Position numbers and translations under genes: made by a program. A stretch of 64,000 nucleotides of DNA from Polaribacter sejongensis (lineage in GTDB: Bacteria > Bacteroidota > Bacteroidia > Flavobacteriales > Flavobacteriaceae), in the NCBI GenBank assembly GCA_949545755.1, contig CATITK010000054.1, forward strand, positions 18,587 to 82,586, given 5' to 3'. Position 1 is the stretch's first letter. Every line of letters starts with the position of its first letter. The notes under the pieces were generated by a model. That model did no database searches. It was given only the letters and a program-made list of their open reading frames with translations, and had not been told where the DNA came from. Of this stretch, positions 1-10,120 are shown in pieces.

Positions 1-107
1 CTTCTTTATCATTCCGAAACGGAAAATATTCTTTATGATTCTTAGTTCTTTATAAAATAGTGTTCTTTTTTTCATAAATTCGTACAATTCATTTTTAAAA
101 ATAAATT

Positions 108-3100
108 GTGCAACAGCCAGCTACTTTTCAAGTTTATAATGCTTCCGCAGGAAGTGGAAAAACCTTTACTCTTGTAAAAGAATACTTAAAAGTTTTATTA
201 AATTCTGACGATATTTTTTCATTTCAAAAAATATTAGCAATTACGTTTACCAACAAAGCAGCAGGTGAAATGAAAGAGCGTGTGCTGTCTAGTCTAGAAG
301 ATTTTTCTGATGGAAAAGAGAATGATTTATTCACTATTATTGTCACTGAAACTGAGGTAGACAAACAAACAATTAAAGAAAGAAGTAAAAAGATATTAAA
401 CGCAATTTTACAAAATTACTCCGCCTTTTCAATTACGACAATCGATAGCTTTACCCATAAAATTATTAAAAATTTCGCTTTTGATTTAGGTTTGTCACTT
501 AATTTTGAAGTAGAAATGGATGCGGTATCTCTATTAAACGAAGCGGTAGATGTGTTGATTTCTAAAATAGGCACAGATGAAAAATTGACAAATCTTTTAA
601 TAGCCTATTCTTTAGATAAAACAGATGATGATAAATCTTGGGATATTTCTAGAGATTTAAGTGAGTTTGCAAGACTTTTGTTAAGTGAAGAAGACGTAAA
701 ACACTTTAGAGGTCTTGCAGATAAAAAGTTAGAAGATTTTACTCGCTTAAAAGTAAGCCTTTATAAACACCAAAAAGAATTAAAAGACGCCCTAAAAAAC
801 GTGGGTCAAGATTGTCTTGAACTTCTTAAGAAAAACGATTTGGAATACAAAGATTTTATGCGTGGAACACTACCTAAATTCTTTGCTGATTTAAGCACTA
901 AATCTGTAAATATTGATTTCATAAAGCGAAGTGAAACCATCAAAAAGGCAATCGAAAATAATCAATATTATTCTAAGTCAACGACAGATTCAGTAGCTGC
1001 TTCAATAGAAGAAATAATTCCAGAAATTGTTCGATTTTTTAAAAATTCTGAGCAAATTTATCAGCAATTTTCAATGAATAAGTTAGCGCTAAAAAGCATC
1101 ATTCCTTTAGCGGTTTTAAATAATATTAACTCGGAATTAGAAACAATAAAAGAGGATAATAATATTCGTTTAAATGCGGAATTTAATCAACTAATTTCAG
1201 ACAATATAAAAGACCAGCCTGCCCCTTTTATTTACGAAAGAATAGGGCAGCGGTTTCAGTATTATTTTATTGATGAAATGCAAGATACTTCCGTGTTGCA
1301 GTGGCAGAATTTAATTCCCTTAATAGCGAACACATTGGCGCAAGAAAACAGCAATTTATTGTTGGTGGGTGACGGAAAACAAGCGATTTACAGATGGAGA
1401 GGAGGAAAAGCAGCGCAGTTTATTGATCTTGGCTCAGAGGAAAAAAATCCTTTTCGGGTAGCTAAAGAAATAAAAAACTTGGAAACCAATTTTAGAAGTT
1501 TTTCAGAAATTATTAATTTTAACAATTCTTTTTTTCAATATACGGCGAACTTTCTTCAAAAAGAATCTTATAAAAACCTCTTTAAAGAGGGAAACAAACA
1601 ACTTGAAAATGCTAAAAAAGGCGGATATGTTTCGTTGAGTTTTCTAGAAAAGGAAGATGATAAAGAGATAGAAAAAGTAAAATATCCTCAGAAAGTTTTA
1701 GAGAAAATAGAACAATTAAAAGAGCGTTTTTCTTTGAATGAAATTTGTGTGTTATCACGCACAAGGAAAGATGGGGTTGCAATTGCAAATTATCTTTCAG
1801 AGAAAGGAATCGCTATTATCTCATCAGAAACATTATTGTTGCAGAATAGCGAGAAGGTTTCTTTTATTATTGATGTTCTAAAAGTTTTACAAAACCCAAG
1901 TGATGAAGAAACGCGTTTTGAAATGCTCTATTTTTTGCATCAACACTTGCAGATTAAAACTCCAAAAAATAGCTTTCTTAAAGCGTTTTCAAAAGTGGAT
2001 AATCAAACTATTTTGACATCTTTGAAAAATGAGGGTGTTTCATTTGAAGTTGCTGCTTTTCATCAATTGCCGTTTTATGAAAAAATTGAAGCAATTATTA
2101 GAGGTTTTAATTTGGTCAACTCTTCAGATGCTTATGTTCAATTTTTTTTAGACATCGTTTTAGAACAACAAAGAAAAGGAACGGATATTGGTGAGTTCCT
2201 AGCATTTTGGGAACTCCAAAAAGATAGATTAAGTATTGTTGCGCCAGAAAGTTCAAACGCTGTGCAAATTATGACGATTCATAAATCTAAAGGATTAGAA
2301 TTTCCGGTCGTTATTTTTCCTTGTGATATAGATATTTATAGGCAAATAAAACCAAAATCGTGGTTAAATGAATTACCAGAGTCTTACAATGGTTTTAATG
2401 AATTGCTAGTCGATTATAGTAAAAGTTTATCTTTTGTAAGTGAAAGAGGATTAGAAATTTACAAGCAACAAAGAGCAGAACTAGAACTTGATAATTTTAA
2501 TTTATTGTATGTTACTTTAACAAGAGCTATAGAGCAATTACATATTATAACAGAGAAGAAAATATCTACCAAAGGAGAAGAAAACACCAATTTTTATTCA
2601 GGCATCTTTATCAATTATTTAAAGCAACAAAATCTCTGGAACACAAGTGTTTTAGACTATTCTTTTGGTGATGATCATCGCGTAAGTAAAAAAGAACAAG
2701 AAAGTTCTGTCGTTGAGATTCATGAAAAATTTATTTCAACTCCATGGCAAGAACACAATATTGTATTATTAGCGGGTGCTTCTAAATTATGGAACACAGA
2801 ACAGGGGCAAGCTATTGATTTCGGAAATTTATTGCACGAAATTTTCGCAAAAATTATCCATAAAAAAGATGTTGATATGATTGTTAATCACTACCATCAA
2901 CAAGGAGTTTTAAATGATAAGCAAACAGCATTTATTAAGCAACGTATTAACCAAGTTGTAGAGCACCCAAAATTAGCAGCTTATTTCACGGACGAATTCA
3001 TTGTCTATAATGAAAGAGAAATTGTTGCAATAGATCATCAGATAGTGATTCCTGATCGGCTGGTTTTTTTAGATAAAACGGAAGTTGTAATTATTGATTA

Positions 3101-3236
3101 TAAGACTGGATCTCCTGCCTTAGAGCACCATCAACAATTATTAAAGTATGAAAACGTTTTGAAAACAATGAATTTTAAAGTTGATAAAAAAATATTAATT
3201 TATATAAATGAAGAAATTAATATCGTTCAAGCATAG
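108..3236 (+). CDS. RecB/AddA-like UvrD-family helicase-nuclease
   Basis: ATP-dependent DNA helicase with a C-terminal nuclease, expected to process double-strand breaks for recombination. Visible motifs in order: Walker A ASAGSGKT (residues 12-19), Walker B IDEMQDTS (about 388-396), VGDGKQAIYRWRGG (about 420), NFRS, motif V IMTIHKSKGLEFP (about 720), motif VI LLYVTLTRA, then a PD-(D/E)XK-type nuclease end with VIIDYKTG (about 995). Its 1042 residues fit the Bacteroidota UvrD-helicase/nuclease family, which usually pairs with an AddB-like PD-(D/E)XK protein. No partner lies inside the window; one could lie just left of it. The start is GTG, since no ATG precedes Walker A. Function is confident; AddA versus RecB naming is not. 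Confidence 0.9.
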   Translation: MQQPATFQVYNASAGSGKTFTLVKEYLKVLLNSDDIFSFQKILAITFTNKAAGEMKERVLSSLEDFSDGKENDLFTIIVTETEVDKQTIKERSKKILNAILQNYSAFSITTIDSFTHKIIKNFAFDLGLSLNFEVEMDAVSLLNEAVDVLISKIGTDEKLTNLLIAYSLDKTDDDKSWDISRDLSEFARLLLSEEDVKHFRGLADKKLEDFTRLKVSLYKHQKELKDALKNVGQDCLELLKKNDLEYKDFMRGTLPKFFADLSTKSVNIDFIKRSETIKKAIENNQYYSKSTTDSVAASIEEIIPEIVRFFKNSEQIYQQFSMNKLALKSIIPLAVLNNINSELETIKEDNNIRLNAEFNQLISDNIKDQPAPFIYERIGQRFQYYFIDEMQDTSVLQWQNLIPLIANTLAQENSNLLLVGDGKQAIYRWRGGKAAQFIDLGSEEKNPFRVAKEIKNLETNFRSFSEIINFNNSFFQYTANFLQKESYKNLFKEGNKQLENAKKGGYVSLSFLEKEDDKEIEKVKYPQKVLEKIEQLKERFSLNEICVLSRTRKDGVAIANYLSEKGIAIISSETLLLQNSEKVSFIIDVLKVLQNPSDEETRFEMLYFLHQHLQIKTPKNSFLKAFSKVDNQTILTSLKNEGVSFEVAAFHQLPFYEKIEAIIRGFNLVNSSDAYVQFFLDIVLEQQRKGTDIGEFLAFWELQKDRLSIVAPESSNAVQIMTIHKSKGLEFPVVIFPCDIDIYRQIKPKSWLNELPESYNGFNELLVDYSKSLSFVSERGLEIYKQQRAELELDNFNLLYVTLTRAIEQLHIITEKKISTKGEENTNFYSGIFINYLKQQNLWNTSVLDYSFGDDHRVSKKEQESSVVEIHEKFISTPWQEHNIVLLAGASKLWNTEQGQAIDFGNLLHEIFAKIIHKKDVDMIVNHYHQQGVLNDKQTAFIKQRINQVVEHPKLAAYFTDEFIVYNEREIVAIDHQIVIPDRLVFLDKTEVVIIDYKTGSPALEHHQQLLKYENVLKTMNFKVDKKILIYINEEINIVQA

Positions 3237-3410
3237 TATTAAATAGCTCTATTGAATAGATCGGTAAAAACAAGAACTTAATTTATTATTCTTTTAGATG
3301 ATTGCTTCAATTTAGTAGGTACAAATTTATAAAAAAATCAATTTTTCAAATATATAGGGGTTTAAAATTATAGAAAATGTGTTTTTTTTCGATATTTTTT
3401 CATTTTTTCT

Positions 3411-3440
3411 TTGTTAATAAATTTATACCTACTACTTTTG
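3411..3440 (+). promoter_or_regulatory. Bacteroidota sigma-A promoter for the OmpA gene
   Basis: TTG at 3411-3413, a 19-bp spacer, then TACTTTTG at 3433-3440 match the Bacteroidota consensus (TTG, about 19 bp, TAnnTTTG). Transcription would start near 3446, which places the gene start at the ATG at 3480. An upstream in-frame ATG overlapping the -33 element cannot be the real start. Confidence 0.75.
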
Positions 3441-3479
3441 TTAATTAATAATAAGAACTTTAAATTTAAACTTTTAATA

Positions 3480-4886
3480 ATGAAACAAATCAAATTAGCT
3501 GTGATAGCTATGTTTATGTTAGTATCAATTACCAATGTAAGCGCACAAGATGAAAACAATCCTTGGGTAATAGGTTTTGGTGTAAATAGTGTAGACCAAA
3601 GAGTTGCTGCAGGAAACTTTAGCCAAAGTCTTGAGGATTTTGTAGGTTTTGACGAGTTAAGTGACAATACGTTGCCATCAATTTCTAGAATTTCTATTGA
3701 TAGATATTTGGAAAAAGGATTTTCTCTACAATTAGCAGGGTCTATAAATAAATTAGATAATTTATTTGGAGATGGTACTACCGTTGCTGAAGCAACTACT
3801 AGTGCAGATGCATTGTATTACGCAATAGATTTAGTAGTAAAATATGATTTAAACAATTTGTTTGGTCAAACAGGTTGGTTCAATCCTTACATTGCTTTAG
3901 GTGGTGGATACCAAAATATAGATTTTACAAGAGCTGATGGTCAAGATGGTAAATCTGACATAATGCTTGTTACTAATTTAGGTTTTAACACATGGTTTAA
4001 TGACAATATAGGTTTGAACTTTCAAACGGGATATGGTCATCATTTTCAGCCAACAGGTTTTGATACTTTTAGACATTCTATTGGTTTAGTTGTCAAGTTT
4101 GGTGGAAAAGATACAGATGGAGATGGCGTTTATGATAAGCATGATGCTTGTCCTGAAGTAGCTGGATTAGAGGAGTTTAAAGGTTGTCCAGATGCTGATG
4201 GTGATGGAGTAACAGATGCTGATGATTCTTGTCCAGAAGTAGCTGGTTTAGCAGCGATGAACGGTTGTCCAGATGCTGATGGTGATGGAATTGCAGATAA
4301 AGATGATGCATGTCCTAATGCTAGTGGAACAAAAGCGAACAAAGGTTGTCCAGATGCTGACGGAGATGGAGTTGTAGATGGTGAAGATAAATGTGCTGAT
4401 GTTGCAGGTCCTGTAGCAAATAGCGGATGTCCTTGGGTAGATACAGATGGAGATAGTGTTTTAGATAAAGATGACAAGTGTCCATTAGTAGCAGGTCTTG
4501 CTTCTGAATCAGGATGTCCTGTGATTTCAAATGCAGCTAAAATGGGTATTAACACATTTGCTAAAGCGATTTTATTCAACACAGAAAAAGTTAGTTTCAA
4601 ATCAGGAGTTACTAAAGAGTTGGATGGTATGAAAGCAATTATCAATGAATTTCCTACCTCTGAATTTGTAATTAAAGGATATACAGATACAACAGGAAGT
4701 GTTTCAGGAAATTTAAAACTATCTAATAAAAGAGCAAATGCTGTTAAAAATTACTTAGTGAAAAATGGAATTGATGCTTCAAGATTAACTGTGAAAGGTT
4801 TTGGTCAAGCGGATCCAATAGATTCAAATAAGACAAGAGCTGGAAGAGCTAACAATAGAAGAGTAGAAGTTAAAGTAACAAACTAG
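3480..4886 (+). CDS. OmpA-family outer membrane protein with thrombospondin type 3 repeats
   Basis: Outer membrane protein anchoring the envelope to peptidoglycan. The 468 residues begin with a signal peptide ending VSAQ, followed by an 8-strand OmpA-like beta-barrel (about 25-208). Five calcium-binding thrombospondin type 3 repeats (about 210-347) carry DxDGDG and paired cysteines. A C-terminal OmpA peptidoglycan-binding domain (about 365-468) contains the KGYTDTTGS and NRRVEV motifs. The ATG at 3480 is chosen because it begins a clean signal peptide (MKQIKLAVIAMFMLVSI) and lies 40 bp after a strong promoter. The gene is monocistronic, closed by a terminator. This architecture is common among abundant flavobacterial outer membrane proteins. 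Confidence 0.92.
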   Translation: MKQIKLAVIAMFMLVSITNVSAQDENNPWVIGFGVNSVDQRVAAGNFSQSLEDFVGFDELSDNTLPSISRISIDRYLEKGFSLQLAGSINKLDNLFGDGTTVAEATTSADALYYAIDLVVKYDLNNLFGQTGWFNPYIALGGGYQNIDFTRADGQDGKSDIMLVTNLGFNTWFNDNIGLNFQTGYGHHFQPTGFDTFRHSIGLVVKFGGKDTDGDGVYDKHDACPEVAGLEEFKGCPDADGDGVTDADDSCPEVAGLAAMNGCPDADGDGIADKDDACPNASGTKANKGCPDADGDGVVDGEDKCADVAGPVANSGCPWVDTDGDSVLDKDDKCPLVAGLASESGCPVISNAAKMGINTFAKAILFNTEKVSFKSGVTKELDGMKAIINEFPTSEFVIKGYTDTTGSVSGNLKLSNKRANAVKNYLVKNGIDASRLTVKGFGQADPIDSNKTRAGRANNRRVEVKVTN

Positions 4887-4906
4887 TTTTCTAAAATAAA
4901 TATTAG

Positions 4907-4938
4907 AAAGCCTCATCAATTTGATGAGGCTTTTTTTT
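4907..4938 (+). terminator. Rho-independent terminator after the OmpA gene
   Basis: A 9-bp stem, AGCCTCATC and GATGAGGCT, with loop AATTT is followed by a run of eight or more T. It lies about 20 bp after the stop codon. Confidence 0.9.
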
Positions 4939-4995
4939 ATGACCTTAATTATTCTTTTTAAGTAAAAATTCTTTTTTATTTCCAATCAAAAAAAT

Positions 4996-5003
4996 TACCT
5001 TTG
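4996..5003 (+). promoter_or_regulatory. -7 promoter box of atpD
   Basis: TACCTTTG matches TAnnTTTG, about 60 bp before the atpD start. No good TTG is visible at the expected upstream spacing, so only the -7 element is supported. Confidence 0.5.
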
Positions 5004-5041
5004 CGACCTTAAAATGAGGTAAATTCTCATAAATAAAATAA

Positions 5042-6571
<1,530 letters not shown>

Positions 6572-6621
6572 ACAATTTACAGTTGGCAGTTTTTACTAAC
6601 AACTAATAACTTTAAGGAAAT

Positions 6622-6915
6622 ATGTATTTAGAAATTGTTACACCAGAAGCTATATTATTTTCATCAGAAATTGATTCTTTATCAGTACCTGGTGTCAATG
6701 GTGAGTTTCAAATGTTAAATAATCATGCACCTGTTGTTTCTAATTTAAGAGCAGGAACAATTAAGATTCACATTCATACCCAAGCTAATTTAAAATTAGA
6801 AGACTTGAATGCAAAATTAATTTCTGACCAAGCAGATGATAAAATTTTAACATTAGAGATTAATTCTGGTACTTTAGAATTAAATGATAATAAAGCAATC
6901 ATTTTAGCGGATTAA
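6622..6915 (+). CDS. atpC: F1Fo ATP synthase subunit epsilon (short form)
   Basis: Central-stalk epsilon subunit. The 97 residues contain only the N-terminal beta-sandwich, with the family signature around PGVNGEFQMLNNHAPVVS. The C-terminal inhibitory helical hairpin of longer epsilon subunits is missing. Short forms are usual in Bacteroidota, so this is not a truncation. Co-transcribed with atpD and closed by a terminator. Confidence 0.95.
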   Translation: MYLEIVTPEAILFSSEIDSLSVPGVNGEFQMLNNHAPVVSNLRAGTIKIHIHTQANLKLEDLNAKLISDQADDKILTLEINSGTLELNDNKAIILAD

Positions 6916-6935
6916 AAAACCGTCAATCTATAATA

Positions 6936-6966
6936 AAAAACCACGCAAATAAGCGTGGTTTTTTTA
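6936..6966 (+). terminator. Terminator after atpC
   Basis: AAACCACGC, loop AAATAA, then GCGTGGTTT followed by further T. The A-run on the other side means it could also serve trpS, which ends at 6987 on the minus strand. Confidence 0.88.
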
Positions 6967-6986
6967 TGTTCTAAAGAGTCCTTAAT

Positions 6987-7955
6987 TTAAAAACCAATTT
7001 TACCTCTTACTCTAAGTAAAACTTCCTTAGCAACAATGGTTGCTTTTTCTGCTCCAATGACTAACGCTTCATCAATTTCTTGTTTGTTTTCCATAAAGTG
7101 ATTGTAACGACCTCTAATGGTCGAAAACTGGGCAAGAATTAACTCATATAAAGCTTGTTTTGCATGACCATAACCATAGTTGCCGCTTTCGTAATTTACT
7201 CTCATTTCTGCAATTTGAGTTTCTGAAGCGATTAATTTATATAAACCAAAAACAGTATCATTGTCTGGGTTTTTAGGTTCTTCTAAACCTTTACTGTCTG
7301 TTTTAATCGACATTATTTGTTTTCTTAGTTTCTTATCTGGTAAAAAAATATTGATACTGTTGTTTCTAGATTTACTCATTTTTTCACCATCAGTTCCAGG
7401 AACTAATTTCGTGTGTTCTTGAATTTTAGCGACTGGGGTAACCAATGTTTCACCGACAATGTTATTAAATCGATTCGCAACATCACGTGTCATTTCTAAA
7501 TGCTGTAATTGATCTTTTCCAACAGGAACAACTTCTGCATCATATAATAAAATATCTGCAGCCATTAACATCGGATACGAAAACAATCCAGAATTTACAT
7601 CTCCTAATCGATCCGATTTGTCCTTAAAACTATGTGCTAATGTGAGTCTTTGATACGGAAAAAAGCAGCTTAAATACCATGTTAATTCTGTAACTTGAGG
7701 AATATCACTTTGTCTATAAAAAACGGTTTTATTGATATCTAATCCACAAGCTAACCAAGTAGCAGCAGTGCTATAGGTGTTTTCTTGTAGCTGTTTCCCT
7801 TCTTTAATTTGAGTTAAAGAATGCATGTCTGCAATAAATAAAAAAGCTTCATTTTCAGGGTTATTTGCCATTTCGATTGCCGGCAGAATAGCGCCTAATA
7901 AATTTCCTAAATGTGGTGTTCCAGTACTCTGGACGCCTGTTAAAATTCTTGACAT
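6987..7955 (-). CDS. trpS: Tryptophan--tRNA ligase
   Basis: Class I aminoacyl-tRNA synthetase charging tRNA-Trp. The 322 residues show the HIGH-type motif GTPHLGN (12-18), the MLMAADILLY region typical of TrpRS, and GEKMSKSRNN (KMSKS loop near 191-195). Length matches bacterial TrpRS. Monocistronic on the minus strand, convergent with atpC, and preceded by its own promoter at 8014-8043. Confidence 0.97.
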   Translation of the reverse strand: MSRILTGVQSTGTPHLGNLLGAILPAIEMANNPENEAFLFIADMHSLTQIKEGKQLQENTYSTAATWLACGLDINKTVFYRQSDIPQVTELTWYLSCFFPYQRLTLAHSFKDKSDRLGDVNSGLFSYPMLMAADILLYDAEVVPVGKDQLQHLEMTRDVANRFNNIVGETLVTPVAKIQEHTKLVPGTDGEKMSKSRNNSINIFLPDKKLRKQIMSIKTDSKGLEEPKNPDNDTVFGLYKLIASETQIAEMRVNYESGNYGYGHAKQALYELILAQFSTIRGRYNHFMENKQEIDEALVIGAEKATIVAKEVLLRVRGKIGF

Positions 7956-8013
7956 TGTTTTTTTATTTATAGTAATTGACTCAAGAGTACGTTGTTTAAT
8001 TCCTCTATTTGGA

Positions 8014-8043
8014 CAAAAATAAGGTTTTGTTTAAGAAAACCAA
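8014..8043 (-). promoter_or_regulatory. Promoter of trpS
   Basis: Read on the minus strand: TTG (8043-8041), 19-bp spacer, TATTTTTG (8021-8014). Spacing and both elements fit the Bacteroidota consensus, about 58 bp before the trpS ATG. Confidence 0.7.
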
Positions 8044-8063
8044 TCAACACAAAAGAATATTAG

Positions 8064-8071
8064 TATTTTTG
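8064..8071 (+). promoter_or_regulatory. -7 promoter box of plsC
   Basis: TATTTTTG matches TAnnTTTG, about 85 bp before the GTG start of the acyltransferase gene. No TTG occurs at the ideal distance, so this is moderate evidence. Confidence 0.4.
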
Positions 8072-8156
8072 CTTTTAAATTGGAATGTAATATTTCCATT
8101 TTCATTCATTTTTAAAGATAGATAACAAAAATTACTATTTAACATTTATTGATATT

Positions 8157-8921
8157 GTGAAGTATATAAAAATCCCTTTTCTTTTAGTTTGGCGCTTGTG
8201 GTTTTACCTTTTATTGTTCACAAGCATTATTATAATGTCTCCATTATTATTTATTTTTACAATAAAGGAAGCGCATTATCATTTGTTATGGAAACTAGTA
8301 AGAGCATTATCTAAAGTACTTGTTTATGGTATGGGATTTCGTTTAAAGACAAAATTAGATCAAGAAATTGAACCGAATAAGAGTTATATGTTTTGCCCGA
8401 ATCACACTTCTTTAATGGATCCTTTTGTATTGGTTATTTTGAGTAAAAATCCAATAGTTTTTGTTGGAAAAAAAGAGTTGGCCAAAATTCCAATTTTCGG
8501 ATTTTTTTATAAAAGAATTGTTATCATGGTAGATAGGAGTAATCCTAAAAGTAGAAAAAAAGTTTTTGAAATGGCAAAAAAGAGATTGCAAAATGGAGTC
8601 AGCATGGCTATTTTTCCTGAAGGATTAGTACCCAAAGAAGATGTTGTTTTAGCGCCATTTAAAAATGGAGCTTTTAGCTTGGCAATTGAATTTGAAATAC
8701 CTCTTGTTCCTCAAACCTATTATGATTGTAAGCGTTTGTTCTCTTGGAATTTTTTAAAAGGAGGCACGGGCTGTTTTAGAGTTCATCAGCATAAATTTAT
8801 CTCGACTAAAGGAGTGGCAATTGATCAGATGGAGCATTTAAAAGATAAAACATTTGAGACTATTTATACTGACTTAGCAAACGATAAAAAGTACATGAAA
8901 GACACCAATAGAAATCAATGA
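8157..8921 (+). CDS. plsC: 1-acyl-sn-glycerol-3-phosphate acyltransferase
   Basis: Membrane acyltransferase that converts lysophosphatidic acid to phosphatidic acid. An N-terminal hydrophobic segment (about 8-35) precedes the catalytic HX4D box NHTSLMDP (about 82-89), a VDRSNPKSRKK substrate-binding block, and IFPEG (about 151). The 254 residues fit the family. The start is GTG, because the next ATG would remove most of the membrane segment. It overlaps the next gene by 4 bp (ATGA), so the two are translationally coupled. Confidence 0.88.
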   Translation: MKYIKIPFLLVWRLWFYLLLFTSIIIMSPLLFIFTIKEAHYHLLWKLVRALSKVLVYGMGFRLKTKLDQEIEPNKSYMFCPNHTSLMDPFVLVILSKNPIVFVGKKELAKIPIFGFFYKRIVIMVDRSNPKSRKKVFEMAKKRLQNGVSMAIFPEGLVPKEDVVLAPFKNGAFSLAIEFEIPLVPQTYYDCKRLFSWNFLKGGTGCFRVHQHKFISTKGVAIDQMEHLKDKTFETIYTDLANDKKYMKDTNRNQ

Positions 8922-9556
8922 GCGAGCAATTAAATTACACCTATTCAAATTCTGAGGAACAATTAAATATTTGGTCACATGGGTTGGCTTTAGTAGCTAG
9001 TATCGTTGCGTTTCCTTTTTTAATTTTAAAAGCAATTTCATATTCCAGTTTTTGGATGACAAGCAGTTTTATAATTTATGGATTGAGTTTAGTTATTTTA
9101 TTTTCAGCTTCAACTTTTTATCATGCAGCAAAAAATCCAAAGAAAAGAAGAAAGTTAAATATCTTTGATCACGCTGCTATTTATATATTAATAGCAGGTA
9201 GTTATACTCCTTTTTGTCTGGTAGCTTTAGTTGCTAACTCAGGGTGGTATTTATTCTTTTTTGTTTGGTTTTTTGCTTTAATAGGTGTTATTCTTAAACT
9301 TTTTTATACAGGAAAATTCCGAAAGATATCCATAACAATGTATCTCTTAATGGGCTGGCAAGTGGTGTTTCTTATAAAACCTTTAAAAAATGTATTAACA
9401 GATTTTGGTTTCAATTTATTAATTCTTGGCGGGGTATTCTATACAATAGGAGCCGTTTTGTATTCTATTAAAAAAATACCTTATAACCACGCTATTTTCC
9501 ATGTGTTTGTTTTATTTGGCAGTGTCTGTCATTTTCTTGCGATCTATTTTTTGTAA
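8918..9556 (+). CDS. HlyIII/PAQR-family membrane protein
   Basis: Hemolysin III family protein of the PAQR/CREST superfamily, predicted seven-pass inner membrane protein of 212 residues. Family marks are the early SNSEEQLNIWSHG segment, SASTFYHA (about residue 65), FDHAAIYILIAGSYTP (about 87) and the closing NHAIFHVFVLFGSVCHF. The conserved Ser, His and Asp residues could bind a metal as in hydrolases of this superfamily. The cellular role is not established; hemolysis is only a name. Coupled to plsC, which suggests a membrane-lipid context. Confidence 0.85.
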   Translation: MSEQLNYTYSNSEEQLNIWSHGLALVASIVAFPFLILKAISYSSFWMTSSFIIYGLSLVILFSASTFYHAAKNPKKRRKLNIFDHAAIYILIAGSYTPFCLVALVANSGWYLFFFVWFFALIGVILKLFYTGKFRKISITMYLLMGWQVVFLIKPLKNVLTDFGFNLLILGGVFYTIGAVLYSIKKIPYNHAIFHVFVLFGSVCHFLAIYFL

Positions 9557-9561
9557 TTTTT

Positions 9562-10035
9562 TTATTTCCAATCTTTAAATGGATGTTTACAAATACTTGA
9601 ATTGTAGTACTTTATATCTCCAGTAACTTCAAAGCCTAACCAGTTTGGTTTTGTAAAATACTCAGATTCAGTGTTCAATTCTACTTCTGCAATAATTAAT
9701 CCTTTGTTGTCTCCATAAAATTCATCAATTTCAAAAGTATGCAGACCTACGCTTACTAAATATCTAGTTTTTTCAATGATACTGGGTTCACAAAGTAATA
9801 ATAAATCTTCAGCTTCTTGTTTTATGATTTCTTTTTCCCATTCAAACCTAGTAGTTCCAGCTTCGTTAGATTTCCCTTTAATGGTTATAAAAGCATTGTT
9901 GTCAGCAATTCTAATTCTTACAGTTCTATTTTTATCAGAATTTAAATATCCTTGTTTAATGTATTTTTTTGTGTGACTTTCACTTTTAAAATCATCATTT
10001 ATAACCAAAAATTTCCTTTCTATTTCTACGCCCAT
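9562..10035 (-). CDS. CYTH domain protein (triphosphate tunnel metalloenzyme)
   Basis: 157 residues with the defining N-terminal ExExK motif in EIERKFLV (residues 4-11), followed by alternating charged strands such as RTVRIRIADN, FITIKG, FEWEKEI and a late EVELNTE acidic strand. Members hydrolyse inorganic triphosphate or other triphosphorylated substrates using a beta-tunnel and metal; some are adenylate cyclases. The substrate cannot be told from sequence. Convergent with the HlyIII gene and divergent from the porZ-like gene. Confidence 0.87.
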   Translation of the reverse strand: MGVEIERKFLVINDDFKSESHTKKYIKQGYLNSDKNRTVRIRIADNNAFITIKGKSNEAGTTRFEWEKEIIKQEAEDLLLLCEPSIIEKTRYLVSVGLHTFEIDEFYGDNKGLIIAEVELNTESEYFTKPNWLGFEVTGDIKYYNSSICKHPFKDWK

Positions 10036-10095
10036 AAAATCTTTAGATTTTTGTACTAATGTAAGTGTTTTATCGTTATTGTAACAATAAATAAA

Positions 10096-10103
10096 TATCT
10101 TTG
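10096..10103 (+). promoter_or_regulatory. -7 promoter box of the porZ-like gene
   Basis: TATCTTTG matches TAnnTTTG, 17 bp before the ATG. The nearest TTG (10079-10081) is only 14 bp upstream, shorter than usual. Confidence 0.5.
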
Positions 10104-10120
10104 AGAATCTAATTTAAAGA

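Noticed and set aside
3411..3479. Upstream ATG of the OmpA gene as start
   Set aside because: It overlaps the -33 promoter element and precedes the predicted transcript start; the ATG at 3480 gives a clean signal peptide.
4130..4645. Long minus-strand ORF opposite the OmpA gene
   Set aside because: Mirror of the thrombospondin type 3 repeats; the Pro/Ser-rich product is a codon-bias artefact.
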